33,220 nucleotides of DNA from Marivirga sp. (GTDB lineage: Bacteria; Bacteroidota; Bacteroidia; Cytophagales; Cyclobacteriaceae): contig NZ_JAGXGF010000206.1 in the NCBI RefSeq assembly GCF_024636815.1, positions 1 through 33,220 of the forward strand, in the 5' to 3' direction. Shown here in pieces: positions 1 to 7,127 of the stretch. A program made the position numbers and the translations under genes. The notes under the pieces were generated by a model. The model ran no database searches. It was given only the letters and a program-made list of their open reading frames with translations, and had not been told where the DNA came from. How positions within the stretch are numbered: position 1 is the first letter of the stretch; each line of letters starts with the position of its first letter.

Positions 1-1775
1 CTTCTTCCGCCAGAACCAGCTTTCACTCTAGCTCTTCCGCCAGATTTTCTATCACCTCCAGCACTTGGACGTTTTTTAAACCCGCTTCCTCTTTTCTTAT
101 CTGGTCTGTCAGATCTACTTGATCTGTCAGATGTTCTTGGCCCACCGCCTGTTTTTGGTTCAGCTACTACTTTACGTCCGTCAAATTCACTTACGTTCAA
201 TGCACCTAAAACTGTTTGCTCATGCTGGCTTTCTACTTCCATGAAAGTGAAGCTTCTCTGAACATCAATTTTACCAAATTCAATTCCATTTGGTACGCTT
301 TGCAAGCCGTTGATCCAGCCTAAAAGTGTACCAGCATTCAAATTATCCTTCTCACCTATGTTCAGGAATAATTTGGTGAAATCTCCGCCTTTTCTTCCTC
401 TATCACTTCTTTCGCCTCTATTTGAATCTCTATCTCTTCCAGCTTTAGCATTTTGGTTTAAGTCAGCAGAGTTTTTGTAGTAATCCAAAAACTTATTGAA
501 TTCCAATGAAACGAATTTCTTAATTAAGTCTTCACGGCTTAAATCCTCAAATTCAGTCGCAATACTTTCCACAAATGGCTCGATTTGTTTTTCATCAACA
601 TCGGAAGCTTTCACTTTTTCAATAAAAGCCATCAATTGCTTTTCAACTACAGCATTACCGGCTGGAACTTCCGCTTTCGTGAAAGTTTTACCTAAAATAC
701 GCTCCAACTGCTTGATTTTATTGATATCTCTTGGACCGATAATTGCCATTGAGATACCAGCTTTACCGGCACGACCTGTACGACCACTACGGTGCGTATA
801 AGTTTCCAAATCATCCGGAATATTGTAATTGATTACGTGAGTGATTTCGTTCACATCCAAACCTCTAGCTGCTACATCAGTCGCAACCAACATTTGCAAA
901 TTCTTTTTTCTGTATCGACCCATTACCGCATCTCTTTGCGCTTGTGATAAATCACCATGCAAACAGTCAGCATTATAACCATCGGCCATTAATTGGTCAG
1001 AAATTTCTTGTGTCTCTCTCTTTGTTCTGCAGAAAATGATAGCATAAATATCAGGATTGATATCAGCAATTCTTTTCAAGGCTAAGTATTTATCTCTTCC
1101 GTTTACTACGAAGTAGAAATGCTCTACTTTTTCAGCACCTTGATTTCTTTTTCCTGAAGATATTTCCTCAGGATTGTTCATGTAGTTATTAGAGATCCTT
1201 AATACCTCTTTTGACATAGTCGCAGAGAATAATAAGGTTTGTCTTTGGTCAGGAGTGTGCGATAAGATGAAATCTAAATCATCTTTAAAGCCCATATTCA
1301 ACATTTCATCGGCTTCATCAAGAACTACCCATTCAATGTCTTCTAATTTTAATTTCTTTCTTTTAATCAAATCCACTACACGACCTGGTGTACCTACCAC
1401 AATCTGAGCTCCTTTATTCAAGGCTTTGATTTGGGTTTCTATACTTGCACCACCATAAACAGGTACTACATCTAATTTCTTTGAATATTTAGTATATGAG
1501 TTAAAGTCGTTAGCAATTTGAATTGCTAATTCTCTAGTAGGACATAATACTAATGATTGTGTCTTTTTAGAATCACCATCAATTTGATTCAAAACAGGCA
1601 ATCCAAAAGCAGCTGTTTTACCAGAACCTGTTTGAGCTAGCGCAATTAAATCTTGCTTAGTGTTTAATAAATGTGGAATAGTTTTTTCCTGAATAGGAGT
1701 AGGCTCTAAAAAACCAATTTCTAAAATTGCTTTTAGGATGTCAGGCTTAAGGCCTAATTCTTCAAATGTTAACAT
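1..1775 (-). CDS. DEAD-box RNA helicase with DbpA-type RNA-binding domain (3' end outside window)
   Basis: ATP-dependent RNA helicase that remodels structured RNA, probably in ribosome assembly or cold adaptation (family knowledge). The first 591 codons are present and the C-terminus runs off the left edge. Visible in order: Q motif (F22, then PTPIQ at 25-29), Walker A AQTGSGKT (47-54), DEAD (153-156, inside VLDEADEML), SAT (in LLFSATM), and HRSGRTGRAGK in the second RecA lobe. After a basic linker (RGERSDRGRKGG) comes a DbpA/CsdA-like RNA-binding domain (begins LFLNIGEKDNLNAGTLLG), then an Arg/Gly/Ser-rich tail typical of unstructured RNA-binding extensions. The ATG at 1775 is chosen because the Q motif follows at normal distance. 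A long structured leader and a TAnnTTTG promoter lie upstream, suggesting control at RNA level. Family assignment is secure; the exact subfamily (CsdA, RhlE or DbpA-like) is not. Confidence 0.95.
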   Translation of the reverse strand, partial: MLTFEELGLKPDILKAILEIGFLEPTPIQEKTIPHLLNTKQDLIALAQTGSGKTAAFGLPVLNQIDGDSKKTQSLVLCPTRELAIQIANDFNSYTKYSKKLDVVPVYGGASIETQIKALNKGAQIVVGTPGRVVDLIKRKKLKLEDIEWVVLDEADEMLNMGFKDDLDFILSHTPDQRQTLLFSATMSKEVLRISNNYMNNPEEISSGKRNQGAEKVEHFYFVVNGRDKYLALKRIADINPDIYAIIFCRTKRETQEISDQLMADGYNADCLHGDLSQAQRDAVMGRYRKKNLQMLVATDVAARGLDVNEITHVINYNIPDDLETYTHRSGRTGRAGKAGISMAIIGPRDINKIKQLERILGKTFTKAEVPAGNAVVEKQLMAFIEKVKASDVDEKQIEPFVESIATEFEDLSREDLIKKFVSLEFNKFLDYYKNSADLNQNAKAGRDRDSNRGERSDRGRKGGDFTKLFLNIGEKDNLNAGTLLGWINGLQSVPNGIEFGKIDVQRSFTFMEVESQHEQTVLGALNVSEFDGRKVVAEPKTGGGPRTSDRSSRSDRPDKKRGSGFKKRPSAGGDRKSGGRARVKAGSGGR

Positions 1776-1918
1776 GTGTTGTTTTAAAATTTAATACAAT
1801 ATCAGGGATATGTTGTGACATGACTGCTAAGCAGCCTATTGCATTAAGCGACTCTCGATTATTCCCTGGCTTAACCCAAGCCATTTTTCGAACCTTTCGA
1901 GTAGCCTAGGATTGTAAT
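1776..1918 (-). ncRNA. Candidate structured 5' leader of the DEAD-box helicase mRNA
   Basis: About 143 nt lie between the start codon and the predicted transcription start. In transcript (-) sense the helices nest without crossing. P1 is UACAAU (1916-1911) with AUUGUA (1800-1795), closing the leader. P5 is UCGAA/UUCGA with loop AGG (1900-1888). P3 is GGCUU/AAGCC with loop GGGUU (1882-1868). P2 is AGGGA (1867-1863) with UCCCU (1808-1804). P4 is GGCUGC/GCAGUC with loop UUA (1836-1822), enclosed by P2. An alternative pairing, UCGAG (1858-1854) with CUCGA (1901-1897), would disrupt P5. The pairings are seen in the sequence; a regulatory role, such as autoregulation by the helicase or cold sensing, is inference. 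I cannot assign it to a named RNA family. Confidence 0.5.
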
Positions 1919-1925
1919 TGTTGCA

Positions 1926-1933
1926 CAAAGGTA
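1926..1933 (-). promoter_or_regulatory. Bacteroidota -7 promoter box of the DEAD-box helicase
   Basis: On the minus strand this reads TACCTTTG, an exact match to the Bacteroidota -7 consensus TAnnTTTG. I see no good TTTG -33 box at 17-23 nt upstream. It would start transcription near 1918-1920, giving a leader of about 145 nt. Confidence 0.55.
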
Positions 1934-2027
1934 TAAATACTTTTTGAATAAATCGCTATTCATCAAAAAATAACCAAATAATATTTTGTTCCTGTGAAAT
2001 TATTATTGGGCGTATAAACTAAAAAAA

Positions 2028-2483
2028 TTATTTTCTTATGGGCTCACCGCTGAGGGTAGCTTGCCAATTGACTGCTTGCCATTTGCCGTCTCGCTTTAGA
2101 AAAGTACCACTATTTAAGTAATATTGAATGGTGGAATCACCAACTGCTTTCATTTTAAAGGCTATAATTGCCATATCATCATATTGTTGTGTTATAATAT
2201 CCTCTGCGGTATAATTTGTTGAAGGTCTTTCGATTTTGGTATCCTCTGCACTATTAAAACGAGCTATTATTTCCTTTTTCCCAAAACGGTTTCCAGTAGA
2301 ACTGGTATAAATTAAATCTTCCGCCCAAAAATTAGCATGAATGAGAGAGTCATTTTTGGATGCTCCGTCCATGAATTTATGTAGAATCTGTTTGAGTTCC
2401 ATTTCATCTGAAGCATTTTGTGCGTTTAAACTCAGCGAAAAATAAAAGCAAAAACTGAAAATTATAAGGAGGTTGGTTTTCAT
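2028..2483 (-). CDS. Secreted NTF2-like (DUF4440/SnoaL-type) protein
   Basis: A 151-residue protein with a clear signal peptide (residues 1-21, ending SLNAQ, a typical Bacteroidota cleavage context). The remaining ~130 residues look like an NTF2/SnoaL-type cone fold of the DUF4440 group: a helical start (MELKQILHKFMDGASKND), the FWAEDLIYTSSTGNRFGKKEI segment, and C-terminal strands with YYLNSGTFLKRDGKWQAVNWQ. Such domains bind small ligands or act as ketosteroid-isomerase-like enzymes; I see no residues that allow a substrate to be named. It probably acts in the periplasm. It is divergent from the next gene, with 165 bp between starts. No operon partner is visible: the helicase leader lies beyond its 3' end. 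Confidence 0.75.
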   Translation of the reverse strand: MKTNLLIIFSFCFYFSLSLNAQNASDEMELKQILHKFMDGASKNDSLIHANFWAEDLIYTSSTGNRFGKKEIIARFNSAEDTKIERPSTNYTAEDIITQQYDDMAIIAFKMKAVGDSTIQYYLNSGTFLKRDGKWQAVNWQATLSGEPIRK

Positions 2484-2518
2484 AATTAATACAGATAAAA
2501 TTTATTCTTAACTTATTA

Positions 2519-2526
2519 CAAGTATA
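2519..2526 (-). promoter_or_regulatory. Possible -7 box for the NTF2-like gene
   Basis: The minus strand reads TATACTTG, one mismatch from TAnnTTTG, 36 bp before the start at 2483. There is no convincing -33 box, so this is weak. Confidence 0.25.
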
Positions 2527-2590
2527 ACGATTTGATGCTTTAGATTTTAATTATTGGGCTTTAGTTTTTTGTACTGACTTATGGTTTCAA

Positions 2591-2621
2591 TTGCTTTCGT
2601 CATATATTATCTCAAGCTTTG
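2591..2621 (+). promoter_or_regulatory. Candidate promoter of the outer-membrane protein gene
   Basis: TTG (2591-2593) is followed 20 nt later by AAGCTTTG (2614-2621), which differs from TAnnTTTG only in the first base. It would give a leader of about 22 nt before the ATG at 2649. The TTG that could otherwise serve as an upstream start codon (2619) lies inside this box. Confidence 0.4.
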
Positions 2622-2648
2622 TACTTCGAAATTGAAACCCAAATTTTA

Positions 2649-3449
2649 ATGAAATTAATGAATAGAATTCTTTTTCTTTTAATTGTTATGATTTTTATCA
2701 GCCCCAATTTGAATGGTCAGATACTTAATCTTCAAAATTCTAAAATTGAAAAGGATAGCAGCTTAATTAAAGGTAATGTTACCGCTAGTTTTTCCATGTA
2801 CAATAGAAGTGCTGCTGCTGATGAACCCGTTGAATTTTTTGGGTATAACTTAAAATCAAGTATTGCTTTATTTCTTAAGAATTCCAGATTGGCTTTTATC
2901 AATGATTTTTCTTACTTAAGAATCAATGAAGATCCATTCCTGAATACAGGCTTTCAACATTTACGTTTTAGCATGTTTGAAGATAAGAGAGTTCATCCGG
3001 AAGCTTTTGTACAATTTCAATATGATAATTTCAGAGGTTTATTCCCACGTTGGATAGCAGGCATCGGACTTAGGCATGATTTAATTAAGTCTAAGGATTT
3101 TAGTTTTTTCTTTAGCCCTGGAATCATGTGGGAATATGAAGCATGGATGATACCCGGCAGTGAAGAACAAGTTAAAGTCAATTTTCTCAAGTCCACTAAT
3201 TATATTGGTTTCCGGTGGGATGTAAATGATTACCTTGATATCAACACAATTAATTATTATCAAACCACTTATGACCGTGATGCAGAACTATGGCGTAATC
3301 GCTATAGCATAGAGCTTAACATAAATTCTAAAATTACAGAGCGATTAGGAATCAACAATAGTTTTACGCTTTCTTATGAAGATGAACCAATCGTACCTAT
3401 TACGCAAACAATTTATAATTTTACTGCAGGAATCAATTATAAATTCTAG
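2649..3449 (+). CDS. Putative outer-membrane beta-barrel protein (DUF481-like)
   Basis: A 266-residue protein from the ATG at 2649. The frame is open from a TTG at 2619, but that codon overlaps the likely promoter and would put ten charged residues before the signal peptide. Residues from 2649 give a signal peptide (hydrophobic RILFLLIVMIFIS, cleavage near NLNGQ). The rest alternates short polar and aromatic strands, such as LRFSMFEDKRVHPEAFVQFQ and IAGIGLRHDLI, ending YNFTAGINYKF. The terminal phenylalanine is typical of BAM-dependent outer-membrane barrels. The pattern resembles the DUF481 salt-stress barrel family, but that name rests on overall look. Cargo or function is unknown. The amidase follows 102 bp downstream on the same strand. 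Confidence 0.6.
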   Translation: MKLMNRILFLLIVMIFISPNLNGQILNLQNSKIEKDSSLIKGNVTASFSMYNRSAAADEPVEFFGYNLKSSIALFLKNSRLAFINDFSYLRINEDPFLNTGFQHLRFSMFEDKRVHPEAFVQFQYDNFRGLFPRWIAGIGLRHDLIKSKDFSFFFSPGIMWEYEAWMIPGSEEQVKVNFLKSTNYIGFRWDVNDYLDINTINYYQTTYDRDAELWRNRYSIELNINSKITERLGINNSFTLSYEDEPIVPITQTIYNFTAGINYKF

Positions 3450-3551
3450 CCATTAACCTACCGATCCTGTAAAATTAAAATTTACCTAATTGAAAGCCTT
3501 TTAAATTGTTTATCTTGATAATCGATTTTTAAAACACCAAATATTAAACAA

Positions 3552-5195
3552 ATGAGAAGATTATTTTACTTAATGATTTTAGGTTTTTGGGCATGTGATG
3601 AGAAACCCAAAACTACTATCGAGACCTGGGTTCCTTATGATGAAACAGCTATCATAGCCAATAATGCTGATCATGAATCAAAATATTTACGCTATAAACT
3701 AATCCAATCAAAAGTGAGCGATAGAAATGATTTATGGAAACAAATAGAGCCTCAAATTAGTGATTTTACAGCTGAAGATTATGAGCGTTTAAAACCATTA
3801 ATTCTTGAGCAGGATATGATGAGCATGCAAGATGCTATTTCAGAAGGAAAACTGAACTATAAAGAATTAACTCAATGGTACCTGTATAGAATTGTCTTAT
3901 TTGAAAATGATAGTTTAAGTACTTTAAATAATATCATTTCTATTAATCCTTCAGCAGTTGAAGAAGCTATTGCAAGAGATGAAAAGAAGTCAGGTGACAA
4001 TCATCCTATTTTTGGAATGCCTATTTTATTGAAGGATAATATCAATTTTGAGGGTATTCCGACTACAGCGGGTGCAGTAGCTTTAAGAGATAATCAAACT
4101 GCTGATGCTCATATAGTAAGGCGATTGGAACACAGTGGAGCAATTATTTTAGGTAAATCAAGCTTAAGTGAATGGGCAAACTTTTTATGTGATGGTTGCC
4201 CGAATGGCTATAATGCTATTGGTGGACAAACTTTAAATCCTTACGGAATAGGTGAATTTGATACTGGTGGTTCTAGTGCTGGAAGTGGCTCTGCCGTTGC
4301 TGCTAATTTTTCAGCTGGAGCAATTGGAACAGAAACTTCGGGTTCTATTTTATCACCATCCAGTTCTAATTCAATTGTAGGATTAAAACCAACAATAGGA
4401 TTATTGAGTAGGGGAGGAATAGTACCTATTTCAAGTACTTTGGACACGCCTGGGCCCATGACCCGAAATGTAATGGATAATGCTATTATGCTTTCTGCTT
4501 TGACAGGTGAGGATGCCCAGGATGAGGTAACCATTGGAAATTCTCCTGAAAAAGAGTACTGGAAATCTTTGAAGGATAGTAATCTGGAAGGTGTGCGATT
4601 AGGCGTAATGAAGGGGTTTTTGGAAGATTCTTTATATAAAGTCAATATCAAGCAATTGGAGAAATTAGGTGCAGTAGTAATTGAGGTGGAAGCTCCCCAA
4701 GTAGATTTATCAGGATTTTTGACTTTGTTGAATATGGATATGAAAGCAGATTTACCTCATTATTTTGAAAATTATGCTGGCCCGAGTATAAAATTTCAAT
4801 CAGTCCAGGATATCATTGATTTTAATATGGCAGATTCAGCTACAAGAATTCCTTATGGGCATGCAAGATTTGAAGGAATTGTAAATGATACAACTTCAGC
4901 AGAAGCATTTGATAGCTTAAAAACTCGATTGATGAGTGAGGGTAGAAGATATTTCGAAACTATGATGAATGAGAATGATTTAGATGCCGTTTTATCCATC
5001 AATAACTGGAGTGCGGGTTATGCCGCAGTTGCGCATCATCCTGCTTTGACAGTTCCGATGGGATATGAGAAAAGTGGACAGCCAAAAGGTATAACTTTCA
5101 TTGCAGAACCTTATTCTGAAGAAAAGTTGTTAAAAATTGCTTATGCTTTTGAAAAAGAGACTAAGGCTAGGAAGATTCCTGCTGATTATAAGTAA
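3552..5195 (+). CDS. Exported amidase (amidase signature family)
   Basis: A 547-residue hydrolase of the amidase signature family, which cleaves C-N bonds of amides through a Ser-cisSer-Lys triad. The triad is visible: K161 in GMPILLKDNI, cis-Ser at 241/242 in the GGSSAGSGSA loop, and nucleophile S265 in GTETSGSILSP. The N-terminus (hydrophobic residues 4-14, FWAC at 12-15) suggests export, possibly as a lipoprotein although the lipobox is imperfect. Residues 20-150 precede the core and are longer than in GatA. It is not GatA: no gatB/C is nearby and the N-terminus is extended. The substrate is unknown; peptide amides or other extracellular amides fit. The last 14 codons are repeated 246 bp downstream (see the feature at 5397). 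Confidence 0.88.
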   Translation: MRRLFYLMILGFWACDEKPKTTIETWVPYDETAIIANNADHESKYLRYKLIQSKVSDRNDLWKQIEPQISDFTAEDYERLKPLILEQDMMSMQDAISEGKLNYKELTQWYLYRIVLFENDSLSTLNNIISINPSAVEEAIARDEKKSGDNHPIFGMPILLKDNINFEGIPTTAGAVALRDNQTADAHIVRRLEHSGAIILGKSSLSEWANFLCDGCPNGYNAIGGQTLNPYGIGEFDTGGSSAGSGSAVAANFSAGAIGTETSGSILSPSSSNSIVGLKPTIGLLSRGGIVPISSTLDTPGPMTRNVMDNAIMLSALTGEDAQDEVTIGNSPEKEYWKSLKDSNLEGVRLGVMKGFLEDSLYKVNIKQLEKLGAVVIEVEAPQVDLSGFLTLLNMDMKADLPHYFENYAGPSIKFQSVQDIIDFNMADSATRIPYGHARFEGIVNDTTSAEAFDSLKTRLMSEGRRYFETMMNENDLDAVLSINNWSAGYAAVAHHPALTVPMGYEKSGQPKGITFIAEPYSEEKLLKIAYAFEKETKARKIPADYK

Positions 5196-5225
5196 GAATA
5201 AGGCAGTAGCGTTTGCGGTTTGATA

Positions 5226-5379
5226 GTTAGAACCGTCTAATCGTTAATTTCGAGCAATGATTATTATAGATGGTGCTTTATCGGTCAGACGGGGTTTGTT
5301 ATTGGGTTAATTTTTGTCATAAATCTGCTTTAGAGGGTTTTAATATGCTCCTGCTATGATGTTAGAAACCGTCAGACCG
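5226..5379. repeat. Short direct and inverted ACCGTC-type repeats
   Basis: GTTAGAACCGTCTAATCG (5226-5243) and GTTAGAAACCGTCAGACCG (5361-5379) are near-identical direct repeats. Between them CGGTCAGACGG (5282-5292) is an inverted match to the second, with one central mismatch. They may be the ends of a small inserted element; I recognise no known family. Confidence 0.4.
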
Positions 5380-5396
5380 AAGTTAAATACGTTTTA

Positions 5397-5438
5397 GAAA
5401 AGGAGACTAAGGCTAGAAAGATTCATGCTGATTATAGG
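5397..5438 (+). pseudogene. Duplicated 3' end of the amidase gene
   Basis: These 42 bp match the amidase 5151-5192 with four substitutions. The offset is 246 bp, a multiple of three. The copy would translate as EKETKARKIHADYR against EKETKARKIPADYK in the gene. The gene's own stop codon and about 200 bp of unrelated sequence separate the two, so this is a remnant, not an expressed extension. Confidence 0.75.
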
Positions 5439-5454
5439 GAATGCAAGATGAGAT

Positions 5455-5516
5455 CGTCATACCTGCGAAGGCAGGTATCTATAGATTTTAACCTTTGGTT
5501 AAAATATCAATTGCTG
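5455..5516 (+). repeat. Two-hairpin intergenic repeat, copy A
   Basis: Layout: CGTC head (5455-5458); stem 1 ATACCTGC/GCAGGTAT, 8 bp with loop GAAG (5459-5478); 6-nt spacer CTATAG; stem 2 ATTTTAACC/GGTTAAAAT, 9 bp with loop TTT (5485-5505); tail ATCAATTGCTG. The same layout recurs at 5573-5634 (inverted) and 17349-17410, with compensatory changes in the stems. It resembles a REP/BIME-type element. Confidence 0.75.
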
Positions 5517-5572
5517 TTTATGTAAATGGCTTGTGTGTAACCAGCCTTTGTGAGAGTAGTGGTTATGGCAGA

Positions 5573-5634
5573 CAGGACAGGATTATTGAAACAAAGTTTC
5601 AATAGAATAGATACCTGCCTTCGCAGGAATGACG
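5573..5634 (-). repeat. Two-hairpin intergenic repeat, copy B (inverted)
   Basis: Read on the minus strand: CGTC head (5634-5631); stem 1 ATTCCTGC/GCAGGTAT with loop GAAG and one T-T mismatch (5630-5611); spacer CTATTC (5610-5605); stem 2 TATTGAAAC/GTTTCAATA, 9 bp with loop TTT (5604-5584); then a tail matching only partly. It faces copy A, forming a BIME-like inverted pair. Confidence 0.7.
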
Positions 5635-5694
5635 GTAGGTGCTAGGATTGAAGTTAAATTGATATTGTATTTTTATTATACGATTTATCCATAC

Positions 5695-5731
5695 AAAAAA
5701 AGGTTGCTGGAATAATCCAACAACCTTTTTT
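5695..5731 (-). terminator. Rho-independent terminator ending the suf-bacilliredoxin operon
   Basis: AAAAAAGGTTG (5696-5706) pairs with CAACCTTTTTT (5721-5731) around a 14-nt loop. The A/T-rich flanks give a U tract in both directions. It lies about 40 bp beyond the bacilliredoxin stop codon. Confidence 0.8.
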
Positions 5732-5769
5732 AAAATTCTCAATTCTTTACTCTATAATCTAGGTTCTTA

Positions 5770-6186
5770 TTAACAGTACTCTTCAAAAACCTGCACCAAA
5801 TGATTTCCAATCATTTCAGCAGTTCTACCTTCGATATGGTGTCTTTCTACAAAATGAACCAATTCACCGTCTTTAAATAAAGCGATAGAGGGTGAAGATG
5901 GCGGATAAGGAGCTGTTAATTCTCTAGCTTTTGCAACTGCTTCCTGGTCAACACCAGCGAAAACAGTAGTCAAATTATCAGGTTTTTTTGGGCTTTGTTG
6001 TACCGCCCATTTTACGCCTGGTCTTGCTGCACCTGCAGCACAACCACATACTGAATTGATTACCATTAAAGAAGTTCCTTTATGGTCTTTTAGGTGTTCA
6101 GCCACCTGATCAGCTGTTTTGAATTCCTCAAAACCAACTTCTGTTAAATCTGCACGCATTGGTGCTACTAATTCTTCAGGATACAT
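5770..6186 (-). CDS. BrxA/BrxB-family bacilliredoxin
   Basis: 138 residues, the normal length for the BrxA/BrxB (YphP/YqiW, DUF1094) family. The family CGC active site is at 47-49 (INSVCGCAAGAARPG), the cis-Pro region is PPSSPSIALFKDGE, and the HFVERHHIEGRTAE helix follows. A further Cys is the last residue (138). Bacilliredoxins remove bacillithiol from mixed disulfides or act as disulfide isomerases (family knowledge). Whether this organism makes bacillithiol or another low-molecular-weight thiol cannot be told here. It is the last gene of the suf cluster, 134 bp after the MIP18-like gene and before a strong terminator, suggesting a role in redox repair or protection of Fe-S assembly cysteines (inference). 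Confidence 0.92.
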   Translation of the reverse strand: MYPEELVAPMRADLTEVGFEEFKTADQVAEHLKDHKGTSLMVINSVCGCAAGAARPGVKWAVQQSPKKPDNLTTVFAGVDQEAVAKARELTAPYPPSSPSIALFKDGELVHFVERHHIEGRTAEMIGNHLVQVFEEYC

Positions 6187-6297
6187 ATTTTTATAGATTT
6201 AAGATTTTAGATGATGAGATTTTAGACTATTATCTCATTCCCATCATTCCTATTTTTATTTATTGTGTACTCTTTATTCACTTCTAAGTTCTAACTT

Positions 6298-6320
6298 CCC
6301 CCTTTGAGGGCTAGGGGGCT
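6298..6320. repeat. CCCC-TT-AGGGG intergenic repeat, copy 1
   Basis: CCCCCT (6298-6303) pairs with AGGGGG (6313-6318) around TTGAGGGCT. A related element is at 8664-8690. It lies immediately after the MIP18-like stop codon in transcript sense. From memory, similar sequences are common between genes in Bacteroidota. It may fold in the transcript but lacks a U tract on the minus strand. Confidence 0.45.
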
Positions 6321-6665
6321 CTACATAAAGCCTAACTCTAGCTTTGCTGCTTCGCTCATCATTTCCTGAGAGTAAGGTGGATCAAAAGTTAACTCTACTT
6401 TTACATCGCTTACCCCTTCAATTGACCTTACTTTCATTTCTACCTCGCTAGGAATTTCTTCCGCAGCAGGGCAGGATGGAGAGGTTAAAGTCATGAGGAT
6501 ATACACATTATTGACAGGATATACATTTACTTCATATATCAAGCCCAATTCGTATATATCTACCGGAATCTCCGGGTCATAAACTGACTTTATAGCTTCC
6601 ATCACTTTATCTCTCAAATTGGGTACTTCTGTTTTCTTTTCAAATTTTGTTTCTTCTGACATCAT
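6321..6665 (-). CDS. sufT: SUF-associated MIP18/DUF59 protein (SufT-like)
   Basis: 114 residues of the MIP18 (DUF59) family, involved in Fe-S cluster assembly or carriage to client proteins. Visible are the family signature DPEIPVDIYELGLIYEV (residues ~31-47), the LTSPSCPAAEEIPSEVE segment with its conserved Cys, and VELTFDPPYSQEMMSEAA. In Bacteroidota this gene regularly sits in suf operons as SufT/YitW; stand-alone SufT proteins have been linked to cluster maturation. Two ATGs lie in tandem at the start (MMSEE) and the first is used. The stop of sufE is only 8 bp upstream, so it is co-transcribed. Confidence 0.9.
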   Translation of the reverse strand: MMSEETKFEKKTEVPNLRDKVMEAIKSVYDPEIPVDIYELGLIYEVNVYPVNNVYILMTLTSPSCPAAEEIPSEVEMKVRSIEGVSDVKVELTFDPPYSQEMMSEAAKLELGFM

Positions 6666-6673
6666 GTATCAAT

Positions 6674-7117
6674 TTAAGCTTCGTTTTCTAATTTTGTTTT
6701 ATACGCTAACGCATACATTTTGATTTGTTTGATCATAGCTAAAAAGCCATTTGATCTTTGCGTTCCTATAAAACGGTTCATGCCGATTTTATGTACAAAA
6801 TATAAATCAGCATTTAAAATATCTTCTATTCTGCCCTTATTTAGAATAGAAACTAAAAGGCTAACCAATCCTTTGGTGATTGCTGTATTGCTATCTGCCT
6901 GAAAATGAAGTTTTCCATCATTTTCGTCTGCAGTTAGCCATACTTTTGACTGGCAACCTTTCACTATATTGTCTTCATTTTTTAATGATTCAGGCATCTC
7001 AGGTAGCTTTTCACCAAGCTCCATCAAATAGCCTATCATCATTTCCATGTCACCATCCAGCATGGAAAACTTTTCTATAATCTCGTCTTGTTTTGTGTTG
7101 ATTGTATTATCAGCCAT
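6674..7117 (-). CDS. sufE: SufE cysteine desulfuration protein
   Basis: 147 residues, full family length. SufE accepts persulfide from SufS on a conserved cysteine and passes it to the SufBCD scaffold. That cysteine is C55 in NIVKGCQSKVW. The rest fits the SufE/CsdE fold: N-terminal helices with DEIIEKFSMLDGDMEMMIGYLMELG, ITKGLVSLLVSILN, and the C-terminal NGFLAMIKQIKMYA helix. The stop of sufS is 10 bp upstream and the next gene starts 8 bp downstream, so the three are translationally close. Confidence 0.95.
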   Translation of the reverse strand: MADNTINTKQDEIIEKFSMLDGDMEMMIGYLMELGEKLPEMPESLKNEDNIVKGCQSKVWLTADENDGKLHFQADSNTAITKGLVSLLVSILNKGRIEDILNADLYFVHKIGMNRFIGTQRSNGFLAMIKQIKMYALAYKTKLENEA

Positions 7118-7127
7118 TGACTAATTT

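Larger units (their letters stand above)
5196..5769. other. Gene-free, repeat-rich interval
   Basis: 574 bp with no credible gene. It contains GTTAGAA(A)CCGTC direct repeats (5226, 5361), a 42-bp copy of the amidase 3' end (5397-5438), two inverted copies of a two-hairpin repeat (5455-5516 and about 5573-5634), and the terminator at 5695-5731. It appears to be a recombination-prone junction. Confidence 0.8.

Noticed and set aside
496-801. Open reading frame of 101 codons on the plus strand
   Set aside because: It lies wholly antisense to the DEAD-box helicase, whose conserved motifs continue through this region, and has no family resemblance.
2619-2648. Upstream TTG start for the outer-membrane protein
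   Set aside because: The codon lies in the likely -7 box and would add ten charged residues before a normal signal peptide; the ATG at 2649 is better.
3455-3500. AT-rich near-palindrome GTAAAATT...AAATTTAC after the outer-membrane protein gene
   Set aside because: Symmetry is only partial and there is no U tract; chance is likely in such AT-rich DNA.
6187-6240. Direct repeat of AGATTTTAGA before the bacilliredoxin gene
   Set aside because: Low-complexity AT-rich repeat of a kind common in this sort of genome; no promoter box accompanies it.
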